64,000 bases of DNA from an uncultured Brevibacillus sp. Lineage in GTDB: Bacteria > Bacillota > Bacilli > Brevibacillales > Brevibacillaceae. Location: contig NZ_CANMZW010000001.1 in NCBI RefSeq assembly GCF_947502445.1, forward strand, positions 248,001 through 312,000, read 5' to 3'. Positions within the stretch are counted from its first letter, which is position 1. Each line of letters begins with the position of its first letter. The position numbers and the translations under genes were made by a program. Below the pieces are notes generated by a model. The model was given only the letters and a program-made list of their open reading frames with translations, searched no databases and was not told the origin of the DNA. Shown piece after piece: positions 9,288 through 18,923 of this stretch.

Positions 9288-10269
9288 TGACATTTTTCCA
9301 TTGTTTCAGGAGTATGACATGTTTGCACAATCGATCGATGTCATAAAAGAACCGAATGTATTTAAAGCATCAACTCCATATGGCTCGTACGTTTGCAAGC
9401 GATCAAAGGCTTCCGGCCAACGTCTGCTGTTTGTAAGTGATGTGCTCCGTGAATTACAGTATCGTGGATGGGATGGGGCTGTTCCCTTTCTTTATACGAA
9501 GTTTGATGATCCATACGTTGAAATCGGAAATCAGGCCTACTATTTGACAGCTTGGCAGCCAGACAGCGAGCAGTGGGCAAATGAGCCGTTAGCATGGGCG
9601 ACTCCCATGCTGGAGCGATTGGCCGAATTGCATCATCTAACCCAAAACTACAAATTTGATGACCCCAGACAAGTCGAGCCGTTGATCGACTCTTTATTGA
9701 ATCGTTGGCAGTACTGGAAAAACCAGATGGACAAAGCAGGAGAAGTAGCACAAGAGCGTCCATACCAATCGCCGTTTGACCTTGTTTTTCTAGCAAATAA
9801 GGCATTCATTTCGGAAATGGCGGAGTCGGCTACCGCTCTCTTAACCGATTGGAGAGAGAGGCATGAGACGCACGCCCATTTTCGGTTGGCACTGGTACAC
9901 GGTTATCCGCACCCCGCCCACATCATGCCGGATCGATCGGGCAAAGGAAAGCTGCTTAACTTTGAGCGTGCTGGCTTCGATACACCGATTCGCGACCTGA
10001 CCTTGTTTTATCGGACTTACTTTCAGATGGCAGGGGATGAGGTCGGTGCTTCTCAATTGTTTCACCGTTATGCGGCAATCTTTCCTTTGCGTCCCGAAGA
10101 GATCGAGCTACTCGCAGCATTCCTCTCTTATCCGGAACGAATCATGCGGGATACGGATATATATTACAACAATCGTCGAGAGTGGAGTGAGCTATACGCA
10201 GTGAAACGATTTGAAAAAAATATGGACCGCTTGATGCGCCTGCATCGCTGGGTCCAGCAAGCTTTTTAG
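9274..10269 (+). CDS. ysxE: YsxE-like spore coat protein
   Basis: A 331-residue CotS-family protein in the place of Bacillus ysxE, directly behind spoVID. The kinase-like core is recognisable (V-C-K-R-S-K near residue 32, L-V-H-G-Y-P-H-P-A-H, then L-L-N-F-E-R-A-G-F-D-T-P-I-R-D-L-T). The loop H-G-Y-P-H lacks the catalytic Asp of H-G-D-x-H, so phosphotransfer is unlikely. In Bacillus YsxE is a coat component dependent on SpoVID. The ATG overlaps the previous gene by 14 bases and is preceded by GGTGAGGGAG. A terminator follows directly. Confidence 0.85.
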   Translation: MSRFDDIFPLFQEYDMFAQSIDVIKEPNVFKASTPYGSYVCKRSKASGQRLLFVSDVLRELQYRGWDGAVPFLYTKFDDPYVEIGNQAYYLTAWQPDSEQWANEPLAWATPMLERLAELHHLTQNYKFDDPRQVEPLIDSLLNRWQYWKNQMDKAGEVAQERPYQSPFDLVFLANKAFISEMAESATALLTDWRERHETHAHFRLALVHGYPHPAHIMPDRSGKGKLLNFERAGFDTPIRDLTLFYRTYFQMAGDEVGASQLFHRYAAIFPLRPEEIELLAAFLSYPERIMRDTDIYYNNRREWSELYAVKRFEKNMDRLMRLHRWVQQAF

Positions 10270-10272
10270 ACA

Positions 10273-10306
10273 GCAACGTCTCACCGCGTGGGGCGTTGTT
10301 TTTTTG
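10273..10306 (+). terminator. Terminator of the spoVID-ysxE operon
   Basis: CAACG...CGTTG stem around TCTCACCGCGTGGGG (with inner GU-tolerant pairs), followed by TTTTTTTG. It separates this operon from the convergent small gene at 10308-10490. Confidence 0.75.
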
Positions 10307-10307
10307 T

Positions 10308-10490
10308 TCATAACCATTCCAAGACGATGGCAACGTACACAACGGCGAGGAGTCCAAGCAATACGACGTCAAAGGAAGTGGGAAAAAGGATGGTTCGTAC
10401 AAATTGGAATCCGATTAATGGTAACAGCACTTGCTTGCAGCCATATTTGATACGCAAATAAGTGGGATTGTACTTCCAGCGGAAATTCAT
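10308..10490 (-). CDS. Small conserved-looking membrane protein
   Basis: A 60-residue protein with a basic N-terminus (M-N-F-R-W-K-Y-N-P-T-Y-L-R-I-K-Y-G) and two hydrophobic stretches (about 22-32 and 40-58), the second ending V-A-I-V-L-E-W-L. On the minus strand the ATG is preceded by GAGGTGATCTAG, a strong ribosome site at good spacing, which argues that it is real. I do not recognise a characterised family. It converges with ysxE and diverges from the phosphatase gene at 10647, sharing a 156-base upstream region with it. Confidence 0.7.
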   Translation of the reverse strand: MNFRWKYNPTYLRIKYGCKQVLLPLIGFQFVRTILFPTSFDVVLLGLLAVVYVAIVLEWL

Positions 10491-10576
10491 CTAGATCACC
10501 TCATTTCAGCATATGCGCAGCAACCTAGGACAGTGCCTATAACATCAGTGGGTGTCGTGACATTTCTTTTGGATAG

Positions 10577-10602
10577 GTTTGAAGGCTCGTGCAAAAGGGA
10601 AG
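10577..10602 (+). promoter_or_regulatory. Sigma-B-like promoter before the PP2C phosphatase gene
   Basis: GTTTGA, 14 bases, GGGAAG. The Bacillus sigma-B consensus is GTTTAA with 12-15 bases to GGGWAW. It ends 45 bases before the start codon. The same layout recurs at 14080-14105 in front of the STAS gene. Confidence 0.45.
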
Positions 10603-10646
10603 GTAAATGGGCAGATAGGCCAGGACTTATATAAAAGGTGATACAA

Positions 10647-12740
10647 ATGATCTGGGAAGTGCTGCTGTACGGATTGGGGAGCGGTGGCGGCGTTTATATC
10701 GCTCTCTTATCGAATAAATGGAATGGAGCGAAGCGGTGGGAAGACGTTTCTTTTTTGCAAGGAATTGGACTCATTGCTTGGTGCATCGGTAGTTTGCTGG
10801 CATTATCATCTGTATGGTGGATGCAGAAGTTGAGCCTGCCTATTTCTTTGCTTACATATGTTTTTTTTCTCAGGTCATTGCACGTATTTCCACTCGCTTC
10901 TCACGCTACCTATGAGCGGTGGAAAATGGTTCTAGACACGCTTGCTTTGATTGTCACCTTCTTACTGTTGGTTATATGTCATGATCTTACCAACTATGAA
11001 AATAGGCATACACCCAGGATGATATATTGGCAAGGTGGATTTTACTTGCTGTTGCCAGCAATCAGTCTGCTTCTCATCATCCGGCAATTGCAGGGAGCTG
11101 CTCGGTTAAAACGAGGAAGACTGCTTTTGTCAACGATCATGTTTATCGCAGTTATGATGATGACACCGATGGTCCCTTCCTTTGTCATGATCTGGTGCGT
11201 ACTGATTACGTTTGGATGCTTGTTTTTCGCACACTATAGACTTGGCGAGCAGCAAACGATTCACATAGCCCACACCGAGTATCGTTATTTGTTTGAAAGA
11301 CAGAAGCTCGGGAAGCAGGATGCGATTATGGTGCAGATCCTATTACTTTCGATCGCAGGAATGCTATTCGCCATACCGGATATCCCTTTTTACGGAAGGG
11401 TAGGGCTTGGAGCGGGTATCTTGTTTGGACTAGTTCGCGTCTATCTGACAAGTCGTGAAAATCGTCATCTGATGAATGAGACATTAGTCGCAGCCAGTCT
11501 TCTCGAGCAAAAATATGAGAATCAATTGGAACAAATTCAGTTGCAGAATGCGCAATTGTCTCGGATTCTAGGTCTCAAGCAAAATTATGAATACCTGCTT
11601 CTGGCGAGTAATGAGCAGAGTCTGAGGGAAGTCAACTATGAGTCGCTTCAGCAGGTGATAGAAGAGCTGGTAGATACGTGGTTTGCCAAAATGGATACGC
11701 TGACTTTTTTGCAGCTATCACTGCTGTCGGAGAGCGGTGAGGTCTACTACCGCCTGGAGCGTGGAACAAAAGATTATGCAGGCAACCGACATATGATCAA
11801 CCAGCGGATGATTGTTTCCGAACAGCGGGATACCGCTTTGATCCCGAGGTATGTTTCACTGGTTGCACAAATAGCAGTAGCTGATCAAGGGCATGCACAG
11901 CTGGAGCAATCCTTTTTTCAAGTGCTGCTGGTAAATGTGAGAGGGCTCATCCTGCGCTGCCTGCATGAGCATCAAGCGCTGGAGCTCGGGGTGATGGAAA
12001 CAGAGATGGGGCTAGCGAGACGCATCCAATCGATGCTCATTCCCAAAGAAGAATGGATCATCAAAGGCCTCAGAGCTCGTACTGTCTATGCACCGATTAC
12101 TTATGTTGGCGGCGATTATGTTGATTATATTCGGATCGATGATCGATATGTTTGTTTTATCGTGGCCGATGTGTCAGGTCATGGATTGCCGGCTAGCTTA
12201 TTGGCAACGGGGATCTCAAGTGCAGCAAGAGCTGTTTTGCAGACGAGCTGGTCCCCTGATGAGATCCTTGAAAGACTGAATCAGTTGTTGTACGAAATTT
12301 TATCAAAGACCCGCTCTTTCATCACGATGATGGTTACTGTCTATGACAGTTATGAGCATAAATTGCTTCTGAGCCGTGCAGGTCATCCTCAGCCACTGTA
12401 TCTCTCCAAAAGCAAGCAAATCGTCCTGGATTGCAGTGGAGGGGTCGGACTGGGGCTTTTGCCTGATAGCACTTATCCGCTTGAGGAAGTACTCTTAAAA
12501 GAAGAGGCCATTCTTCTCATTTATACAGATGGATTGGTCAACACCGGAAGAAAAGATGCATTTCGTTGCTTGCAGCAATGGCTGGTGGAATTATCTTCTT
12601 TATTGGACGAGACCGAAAGTACAAATGATGAGGTTATTGATCGGGTAGAATCGCATGTATGGGGAATGACGCGAAGAGAAAAGCAATTGGATGATATGTC
12701 TGTGCTGATCCTTCAATTCCACTCTGCACCTCCGATATAG
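10647..12740 (+). CDS. Membrane-bound SpoIIE/RsbU-type PP2C serine phosphatase
   Basis: A 697-residue protein. Residues 1-270 hold about eight hydrophobic segments. A coiled-coil-like linker follows (N-R-H-L-M-N-E-T-L-V to Q-L-Q-N-A-Q-L, about 273-310), then a GAF-like region, and from about 455 a complete PP2C phosphatase domain. Metal ligands are visible at G-G-D490, V-A-D508-V-S-G-H-G, Y-T-D628-G-L and L-D682-D683. Such proteins dephosphorylate STAS-domain anti-anti-sigma factors. The ATG at 10647 has AAAGGTGAT four bases upstream; the GTG at 10638 would be too close. Its partners lie downstream: a HATPase kinase (12816) and a STAS protein (14167). The membrane part suggests direct sensing of an envelope signal. 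Confidence 0.88.
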   Translation: MIWEVLLYGLGSGGGVYIALLSNKWNGAKRWEDVSFLQGIGLIAWCIGSLLALSSVWWMQKLSLPISLLTYVFFLRSLHVFPLASHATYERWKMVLDTLALIVTFLLLVICHDLTNYENRHTPRMIYWQGGFYLLLPAISLLLIIRQLQGAARLKRGRLLLSTIMFIAVMMMTPMVPSFVMIWCVLITFGCLFFAHYRLGEQQTIHIAHTEYRYLFERQKLGKQDAIMVQILLLSIAGMLFAIPDIPFYGRVGLGAGILFGLVRVYLTSRENRHLMNETLVAASLLEQKYENQLEQIQLQNAQLSRILGLKQNYEYLLLASNEQSLREVNYESLQQVIEELVDTWFAKMDTLTFLQLSLLSESGEVYYRLERGTKDYAGNRHMINQRMIVSEQRDTALIPRYVSLVAQIAVADQGHAQLEQSFFQVLLVNVRGLILRCLHEHQALELGVMETEMGLARRIQSMLIPKEEWIIKGLRARTVYAPITYVGGDYVDYIRIDDRYVCFIVADVSGHGLPASLLATGISSAARAVLQTSWSPDEILERLNQLLYEILSKTRSFITMMVTVYDSYEHKLLLSRAGHPQPLYLSKSKQIVLDCSGGVGLGLLPDSTYPLEEVLLKEEAILLIYTDGLVNTGRKDAFRCLQQWLVELSSLLDETESTNDEVIDRVESHVWGMTRREKQLDDMSVLILQFHSAPPI

Positions 12741-12815
12741 TCCAATAATTACCGGAATGTTATGATACAAAATAGTAATCCAGCAAAAAAACGCCAATGA
12801 ACAGGAGGATGAACC

Positions 12816-14054
12816 GTGATTCTGTGTGAGCAGTGTCCGGACAATCCTGATTGTCGTAATTGCCTGGATGCTCTGCGCTCAGGAGGTTCTGCGCAAAAAG
12901 TACTTCCACCTAGGTCGGTACAGGTAACCAATCTTGCGACAATGGAGACAACGGTAGCGCAGCTGCATGCAGTAAGTCGGACGGCAATCGGGTTGTATAG
13001 CAGGGAGCATTCTTTACATGGACGTATGGAGGTAGAGCTGGCCGCAGATTTCCGGATTATTGGCGGTGGACTGCGAGGAATTGCCGGTGTACCCTACTAC
13101 GTCATTGATATAGAAAAAGTTTTGCGGCGAGAGGAAGTTTTGGAAAGGCTTCTGCTTGACGAGTTCCATAATTGGCACATGAGTGACGAATTGAACCCGA
13201 TCGACGTCTTACCAGATTGGAAAGAACGGGATGATAAACGCGGGCTTTTGATCAAGCAGGAGCTGCAAAAGCTATCGATTTTACGACGGATCGAGACAAT
13301 CTTTCTATATCTTTACGATAATGGCAGCTTGCGTTCAATCGGTTCTAGCCGTGCAGATCGGGATATTGAGCGTGAAATGAGGCACTTAGTGGAGTCCGCT
13401 GCGGGTGCTGGTGCATCTGTGAGAGAACAAATCATGTCCTCGGATGGGCAAAAGGTGTTCGAAGTGTATGCATCTCCATTGCCTGATCATAGCTGTGGAA
13501 TTGCGCTCATCGATGTTACGGCTGCGATCCTGGAAGAGCGTAAACGCAAACGGCGGGAATGGGAAATCTACAGGGACATTTTGGCGGTCGTTACCAAAGA
13601 AAAGCTACTCCTATTAAGTGACGAGGAATTGTTTTTCTTGCTTCGGGAAGGTCATAAGTCTCTGGCAATGGATTTACGCGCACCTGAGCAGCTGGCAGAT
13701 CTGCGACGTTCCTTTAAACGTGTATTGGAACCGGTCGGTCTTTCTGATAAACGATTGCTGCAGTTTATGGTAGCGGTCAATGAGGCAGCTTCTAATACGC
13801 TTAAGCATGGTAGTGGGGGAACAATTACCTTGCATATCTCAACGGACAAAACCTTGTGCAGGGCTGTCATTCACGACACTGGACAAGGAATCGTTTTGGA
13901 GGATTTGCCGCGCGTGACGCTGCAGCATGGCTTTTCTACGCGACATTCGCTTGGCGCGGGCTTTCAGGTGATGCTGCAATATTGTGATCGGGTGTATCTT
14001 GGCAGTTCGCTGGCAGGAACCAAATTGATTTTGGAATGTGTCATTGCCACATAA
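12816..14054 (+). CDS. RsbW/RsbT-like HATPase protein with N-terminal four-cysteine motif
   Basis: A 412-residue protein. The C-terminal third is a GHKL ATPase domain of the anti-sigma kinase type: N box V-A-V-N-E323-A-A-S-N327, then D-T-G-Q-G-I and S-L-G-A-G-F-Q-V. The middle looks like one or two PAS/GAF-type sensory domains ending at I-D-V-T-A-A-I, followed by a helical linker of alternating K and R. The extreme N-terminus has C4-x2-C7-x5-C13-x2-C16, which could bind Zn or an Fe-S cluster. The start is GTG behind AGGAGGATG. In partner switching this type of kinase phosphorylates the STAS protein (14167) and may hold a sigma factor; no sigma gene is in this window. Whether it acts like RsbW or RsbT is open. 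Confidence 0.8.
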   Translation: MILCEQCPDNPDCRNCLDALRSGGSAQKVLPPRSVQVTNLATMETTVAQLHAVSRTAIGLYSREHSLHGRMEVELAADFRIIGGGLRGIAGVPYYVIDIEKVLRREEVLERLLLDEFHNWHMSDELNPIDVLPDWKERDDKRGLLIKQELQKLSILRRIETIFLYLYDNGSLRSIGSSRADRDIEREMRHLVESAAGAGASVREQIMSSDGQKVFEVYASPLPDHSCGIALIDVTAAILEERKRKRREWEIYRDILAVVTKEKLLLLSDEELFFLLREGHKSLAMDLRAPEQLADLRRSFKRVLEPVGLSDKRLLQFMVAVNEAASNTLKHGSGGTITLHISTDKTLCRAVIHDTGQGIVLEDLPRVTLQHGFSTRHSLGAGFQVMLQYCDRVYLGSSLAGTKLILECVIAT

Positions 14055-14079
14055 AGGAAATTTCAGGAATGTGTCAAAT

Positions 14080-14105
14080 GTTTGTAAATGAGTGAGAGCG
14101 GGTAC
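14080..14105 (+). promoter_or_regulatory. Sigma-B-like promoter before the STAS gene
   Basis: GTTTGT, 14 bases, GGGTAC, close to the sigma-B consensus GTTTAA-N12-15-GGGTAT. It ends 61 bases before the STAS start codon. It would give a separate, possibly self-amplifying transcript for the antagonist. Confidence 0.5.
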
Positions 14106-14166
14106 TATAGTAAATAGAGAAGGAAGTACGTCAGTTGTACCGATACCTTTTGAGAGGAGTTAGAGC

Positions 14167-14490
14167 ATGGACTACCGAGCAACAGAGACAAACGGGCAGG
14201 CTACGTTGTTTTTCGCCGGAGAGTTGGACATGGCTGTAGGTGATCAAGTAGGTGAATTGATCCAGCAGTATGGAGGGCGAAATCAAACCGTTACTGTCGA
14301 TTTTCAAGGTGTCTCCTTCGTAGATTCTTCCGGTATTGGCAGTCTTTTTTTTACAACGAAAGAATTGCTTGCTTTGGGCAAACAAGTGGAAATTGTTAAT
14401 GTTCGCGAAGAAATACTGGACATACTAAGTGTACTTGGCTTTACAGAGGCACTGGGCATCAGTGTTGGCAAGGCCGAAAAAACCGGGTGA
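14167..14490 (+). CDS. STAS-domain anti-sigma factor antagonist
   Basis: A 107-residue single STAS domain of the SpoIIAA/RsbV type. The phosphorylation loop is F-V-D53-S54-S55-G-I-G-S-L, with Ser54 or Ser55 as the expected phosphate acceptor. The start has GAGAGGAG. The dephosphorylated form normally binds the HATPase kinase and frees its target. It is separated from the kinase gene by 112 bases that hold a sigma-B-like promoter. Together with the phosphatase at 10647 it completes a phosphatase/kinase/antagonist set. It is not the spoIIA operon, since spoIIAB and sigF do not follow. Confidence 0.92.
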   Translation: MDYRATETNGQATLFFAGELDMAVGDQVGELIQQYGGRNQTVTVDFQGVSFVDSSGIGSLFFTTKELLALGKQVEIVNVREEILDILSVLGFTEALGISVGKAEKTG

Positions 14491-14498
14491 AACCGGGT

Positions 14499-14528
14499 TT
14501 GACGCATAACGGACTGATTGTATATAAT
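14499..14528 (+). promoter_or_regulatory. Sigma-A promoter of the valS T-box transcript
   Basis: TTGACG, 18 bases, TATAAT (14523-14528), placed directly before the T-box leader. Confidence 0.75.
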
Positions 14529-14534
14529 AACGTA

Positions 14535-14818
14535 GAGCTAATTGTCAATTACATATCTAATCAACGATGATCGGGAAGAGTAGGTCAGGATACCTTGGCA
14601 GAGAGGAGAATCAGTTGCTGCGAGATTCTCTAAGGAAAAATGACTGAAGGTCGCCCGGGAGTTATTCCAGTGAAGGTAATCAAGTAGCTGGAAACGGATC
14701 GCAACCGTTATCTTGTCAGAGGGAACATGCATGGTCGTTTTGAGCGATGCATGTTAACAAAGGTGGTACCGCGAAATAATCCTTTCGTCCTTTGGATGAG
14801 GGGTTTTTTTTATTTTTT
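14535..14818 (+). promoter_or_regulatory. T-box riboswitch (valine) controlling valS
   Basis: The leader has the T-box core AAAGGTGGTACCGCG (14759-14773). A GU-rich terminator follows: CCTTTCGTCC/GGATGAGGGG (14781-14803), then a T run. Upstream is Stem I, with GGGAAGAGTA (about 14572-14581), the AGAGAGGAGAATC...TGCTGCGAGATTCTC apical arm, and the 3' side TGAAGGTCGCCCGG. GTC at 14650-14652, next to the CCCGG that closes the specifier loop, is the likely valine specifier codon. Uncharged tRNA-Val should stabilise the antiterminator and allow valS-folC transcription. The specifier choice is my inference. Confidence 0.9.
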
Positions 14819-14835
14819 TCAAGGAGGAGTCACAT

Positions 14836-17508
14836 ATGTCAACACAGCCAATCCAAGACATTGACCAGCTGCTGCCGAAAAATTATGATCCAAAGGCAGC
14901 TGAAAACAAATGGTATCCGTACTGGATTCAAAAAGAGTTTTTTAAAGCGCACCGCGACCCGAATAAGAAGCCGTACACCATTGTGATCCCGCCTCCAAAC
15001 GTCACAGGGAAGCTCCATCTGGGGCACGCACTGGATACGACACTCCAAGATATCATCACCCGTACCAAGCGGATGCAAGGATATAGCACGTTGTTTTTAC
15101 CAGGGATGGACCATGCGGGTATCGCTACACAGGCTCGCGTGGAAGCAACTCTGCGTGAGGAAGGCATCTCCCGTCATGATCTTGGACGCGAAAAATTCGT
15201 GGAAAAGGTATGGGAATGGAAGCATATTTACGCTTCACACATCCGTGAGCAGTGGGAAAAGCTAGGTCTGGCACTGGATTATTCCCGTGAGCGCTTTACG
15301 ATGGATGAGGGCTTGTCTCGTTCCGTACGTGAGGTTTTCGTTCGCCTCTATGAAAAAGGTCTGATCTACCGCGGAAATCGTATCATCAACTGGGACCCGG
15401 CAGCGCGCACAGCCTTGTCTGATATCGAGGTTATTTACAAAGAAGTGAAAGGTGCCATGCACCACATGCGCTACCCGCTGGCTGATGGAAGCGGATATAT
15501 CGAAGTGGCTACGACACGTCCAGAGACGATGCTGGGTGATACAGCAGTTGCTGTCCATCCAGAAGACGAGCGCTACAAGCATCTGATCGGAAAAACCGTT
15601 ATTTTGCCGGTAGTTGGACGCGAAATTCCAATCGTGGCAGATGACTATGTAGATCCTGAATTTGGTTCAGGTGCAGTAAAAATTACGCCAGCACATGATC
15701 CTAACGACTTCGAGCTCGGTCTTCGCCATCAGCTGCCGCAAATCGTTGTCATGGATGAAACAGGTACAATGAACGACCAAGCAGGCATTTACAAAGGTCT
15801 TGATCGATTTGCCTGCCGTAAACAAATCATCAAGGACCTCACCGAACAAGGCATCATGTTCAAGGTGGAGGAGCATATTCACCAGGTAGGACACAGCGAG
15901 CGCAGCGATGCAGTAGTTGAGCCGTATTTGTCTACTCAATGGTTCGTAAAAATGCAGCCCCTTGCGGATAAGGCGCTGGAGAACGCAGCGAGTGAAGACA
16001 GTGTTAAATTTGTACCAGAGCGCTTCAAAACAAATTATTTGCGCTGGATCGAAAATATTCGCGACTGGTGCATTTCGCGTCAGCTTTGGTGGGGACATCG
16101 CATTCCTGCATGGTATTGCTCCGATTGTGGCGAAACCATCGTATCACGTGATGACGTGACAGAGTGCCCAAGCTGCCACAGCCACCAGCTCACGCAAGAC
16201 AATGACGTTCTCGATACATGGTTCTCTTCGGGATTGTGGCCATTCTCTACGCTTGGCTGGCCGGAAGAATCCGAAGACATGACGTACTTCTATCCAACAA
16301 ATGTACTCGTAACAGGTTACGATATCATCTTCTTCTGGGTTGCACGTATGATGTTTAGTGGACTGGAATTCACTGGAAAAAATCCGTTTGAGACCGTTTT
16401 GATCCACGGCATCATCCGCGATTCTGAAGGACGCAAAATGTCCAAGTCGCTCGGCAACGGTGTCGATCCGATGGAAGTGATTGAAAAATACGGTGCTGAC
16501 GCGCTGCGCTTCACATTGGCAACGGGTAACTCACCTGGGAACGATCAGCGCTTCTATTGGGAAAAGGTTGAGGCAAACCGCAACTTTGCCAACAAGATCT
16601 GGAATGCGTCCCGTTTTGCCTTGATGAACCTGGCTGACTTCAGCTACGACGATATTGATCTGAGCGGCGAGTTGTCTACACCAGACAAGTGGATTCTGTC
16701 CCGCCTGCAAGCAACGATTGCGGATGTAACACGCCTCTCTGATGCCTTTGAATTTGGAGAAGTAGGCCGTGTCCTGTACAACTTCATCTGGGATGATCTG
16801 TGCGACTGGTACATCGAGATGGCGAAGCTGCCATTGTACGGTACAGATGCAGCAGCGAAAAAGACAACGCAATCCGTACTCGTAACGGTGCTCGATCAGA
16901 CGCTCAAGCTTCTGCATCCGTTCATGCCGTTTATGACAGAGGAAATTTGGCAGGCATTGCCGCATCAAGGCGAGAGTATTACGGTAGCTCCTTGGCCAGT
17001 TGTAAACGAAAATTGGGTATTTGCTGAGGCAGAGAGCGAAATGTCTCTGCTCATGGAAGTTATTCGCAGTGTACGTAACATCCGTGCAGAAGTAAACGTG
17101 CCAATGTCCAAAAAGATCGAGCTTTTGATCAAGCCAAGCGACGCGATTGCAGCAGAACGTCTGGCGCGTGGTGAGGAGTATATTGCTCGTTTCTGCAATC
17201 CGGAGAGACTGGAAATCAATCAGCAGCTGGTGACGCCAGATAAGGCAATGTCTGCTGTTGTGACCGGTGCAGAGCTGTTCTTGCCACTGGCTGGCTTGCT
17301 TGATTTGGAGCAAGAGCTGAAGCGTTTGGAAAAAGAACTGTCCGGCTTGCACGGCGAAGTAGAGCGGATCGAGAAGAAGCTAAACAATGCTGGCTTTATG
17401 GCCAAGGCACCAGAAAAAGTGGTAGCAGAAGAAAGAGCCAAAATGGCTGACTACATGGAAAAGCGGGATAAAGTGATTGCAAGACTTGCTGAATTGAAGG
17501 GCGAATGA
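14836..17508 (+). CDS. valS: Valyl-tRNA synthetase
   Basis: This 890-residue class I synthetase charges tRNA-Val. The HIGH motif is H61-L-G-H64 and the KMSKS motif is K534-M-S-K-S538. Between them lies the CP1 editing domain ([12 protein letters not shown] near residue 227) and a zinc-type cluster C-S-D-C-G...C-P-S-C. The C-terminus is the ValRS coiled coil (about 820-885, [11 protein letters not shown] to K-V-I-A-R-L). The start has CAAGGAGGAG. Expression is set by the T-box directly upstream, and folC follows after 43 bases, as in Bacillus. Confidence 0.98.
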   Translation: MSTQPIQDIDQLLPKNYDPKAAENKWYPYWIQKEFFKAHRDPNKKPYTIVIPPPNVTGKLHLGHALDTTLQDIITRTKRMQGYSTLFLPGMDHAGIATQARVEATLREEGISRHDLGREKFVEKVWEWKHIYASHIREQWEKLGLALDYSRERFTMDEGLSRSVREVFVRLYEKGLIYRGNRIINWDPAARTALSDIEVIYKEVKGAMHHMRYPLADGSGYIEVATTRPETMLGDTAVAVHPEDERYKHLIGKTVILPVVGREIPIVADDYVDPEFGSGAVKITPAHDPNDFELGLRHQLPQIVVMDETGTMNDQAGIYKGLDRFACRKQIIKDLTEQGIMFKVEEHIHQVGHSERSDAVVEPYLSTQWFVKMQPLADKALENAASEDSVKFVPERFKTNYLRWIENIRDWCISRQLWWGHRIPAWYCSDCGETIVSRDDVTECPSCHSHQLTQDNDVLDTWFSSGLWPFSTLGWPEESEDMTYFYPTNVLVTGYDIIFFWVARMMFSGLEFTGKNPFETVLIHGIIRDSEGRKMSKSLGNGVDPMEVIEKYGADALRFTLATGNSPGNDQRFYWEKVEANRNFANKIWNASRFALMNLADFSYDDIDLSGELSTPDKWILSRLQATIADVTRLSDAFEFGEVGRVLYNFIWDDLCDWYIEMAKLPLYGTDAAAKKTTQSVLVTVLDQTLKLLHPFMPFMTEEIWQALPHQGESITVAPWPVVNENWVFAEAESEMSLLMEVIRSVRNIRAEVNVPMSKKIELLIKPSDAIAAERLARGEEYIARFCNPERLEINQQLVTPDKAMSAVVTGAELFLPLAGLLDLEQELKRLEKELSGLHGEVERIEKKLNNAGFMAKAPEKVVAEERAKMADYMEKRDKVIARLAELKGE

Positions 17509-17551
17509 TCCTTTAGCTAACCGCATATTTTTGAGAATGGAGCATTGTGGT

Positions 17552-18922
17552 ATGCATGCAGAAGAATTTGTCGAATATACACAAGCGCTTGACTGGTTGC
17601 ATGGCCTACTAGCTTTTGGTCAACGACCAGGGCTGGAAAGAATGCAATGGGTGCTGGAAGAGCTGGGGCACCCCGAGCGTAGAGTGCCGTTCATCCATGT
17701 AGCAGGCACGAATGGTAAAGGCTCTACCTGCGCATATCTTACGCAGATGCTGATGGAAGCAGGCTACAGTGTTGGTACGTTTACTTCTCCCTATTTGATC
17801 GATTTTCGGGAGCGTATCCGTTTTAATGGGAATATGATTCCAGAGGAAGACCTGCTGCAGCTGGTGAACGAGGTAAAGGCCCTGGTGAATCGCTGCGAAC
17901 AGGAAACAGAGTTTGGATCGCCTACAGAGTTTGAGGTGATTACGCTGATTGCCATTCTGTATTATGCAAGAGTGGCAAGACCAGCGGTAGTCGTATGGGA
18001 AACGGGACTTGGCGGACGTTTGGATTCTACAAACGTCGTCATCCCGCTCGTTTCCGTCATTACCAACATTGGACTCGATCATACACATGTTTTGGGTGAC
18101 AATCTGGTAGACATCGCTTGGGAAAAGGCAGGGATTATCAAGTCTGGGGTGCCTGTCGTAACAGGAGAGACCAGACCTGAAGTGCTCGCTGTTTTCCAGG
18201 AGCGTGCCAATCAGACACGTAGTACACTCTATCAATTCGGTAAGGATTTTCATGGAGAACAGATTTCGGAACAGCTGGGTGAACAACAGTTTCGTTATCA
18301 CAGCATCCACCGACGCCATGAGTCCTCCTACCGTTTGACTATGAACGGAAGTCATCAAACACATAACGCTTCGGTGGCTCTGATGACCATCGATGTTTTG
18401 CGCAACTATTTCTCTTTTTTGCTGGAAGAGGAGGAATTGTTTCGAGGTTTGCAACAAACGCGCTGGCCTGGTCGTCTAGAAGTAGTCTCCCCAAGACCTT
18501 TGGTACTCTTGGACGGGGCACACAACCAAGAGGGGATGGAAGCGCTCGTAAGCAGTTTGGATCGTTTGTTGCCGAAGGGCAAGAACTTGCATCTACTCTT
18601 TTCCGGGCTTTCGGATAAGCCGCTTGCGAAAATGGCAGAAACGCTCGCACCGCTCAGATCTCGCATTGAGACTATTCATGTGACGACGTTCGAATTTCCA
18701 CGTGCAGCTGAAGCTACAGCATTGCATGATGCGTTTCAATCAGGAGGTTGGGAAGGGGAGCTTCTCGATATGGTTCCTGACTGGCGAGCATTTCTACATA
18801 CTTGGACGAAGGAGAAGCAAGCAGCGAAATCAGATGACTGCTTAGTTGTCTGTGGCTCGCTTTACTTCATCGCCCAAGTGCGCGCATTCTTTCCCACTAT
18901 AGTAGAAGAGGCAGGTGAATAG
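17552..18922 (+). CDS. folC: Folylpolyglutamate / dihydrofolate synthase
   Basis: A 456-residue Mur-ligase-family enzyme. It adds glutamate to folates, and in many bacteria also to dihydropteroate. The ATP loop [11 protein letters not shown] lies near residue 50, followed by the folate-binding F-T-S-P-Y-L. The second family signature is [14 protein letters not shown], and the linker to the C-terminal domain carries [10 protein letters not shown]. The ATG at 17552 has GGAG 9 bases upstream; TTG 17531 and ATG 17537 are in-frame alternatives. It ends one base before murC. Confidence 0.95.
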   Translation: MHAEEFVEYTQALDWLHGLLAFGQRPGLERMQWVLEELGHPERRVPFIHVAGTNGKGSTCAYLTQMLMEAGYSVGTFTSPYLIDFRERIRFNGNMIPEEDLLQLVNEVKALVNRCEQETEFGSPTEFEVITLIAILYYARVARPAVVVWETGLGGRLDSTNVVIPLVSVITNIGLDHTHVLGDNLVDIAWEKAGIIKSGVPVVTGETRPEVLAVFQERANQTRSTLYQFGKDFHGEQISEQLGEQQFRYHSIHRRHESSYRLTMNGSHQTHNASVALMTIDVLRNYFSFLLEEEELFRGLQQTRWPGRLEVVSPRPLVLLDGAHNQEGMEALVSSLDRLLPKGKNLHLLFSGLSDKPLAKMAETLAPLRSRIETIHVTTFEFPRAAEATALHDAFQSGGWEGELLDMVPDWRAFLHTWTKEKQAAKSDDCLVVCGSLYFIAQVRAFFPTIVEEAGE

Positions 18923-18923
18923 G

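Noticed and set aside
10431-10634. 67-codon + strand frame before the phosphatase gene
   Set aside because: No ribosome site, no recognisable motif, and it overlaps the sigma-B-like promoter and the minus-strand gene.
14482-14503. ACCGGGTGAAACCGGGTTT as terminator of the STAS gene
   Set aside because: These are direct repeats of ACCGGG rather than inverted arms, so no stable stem forms.
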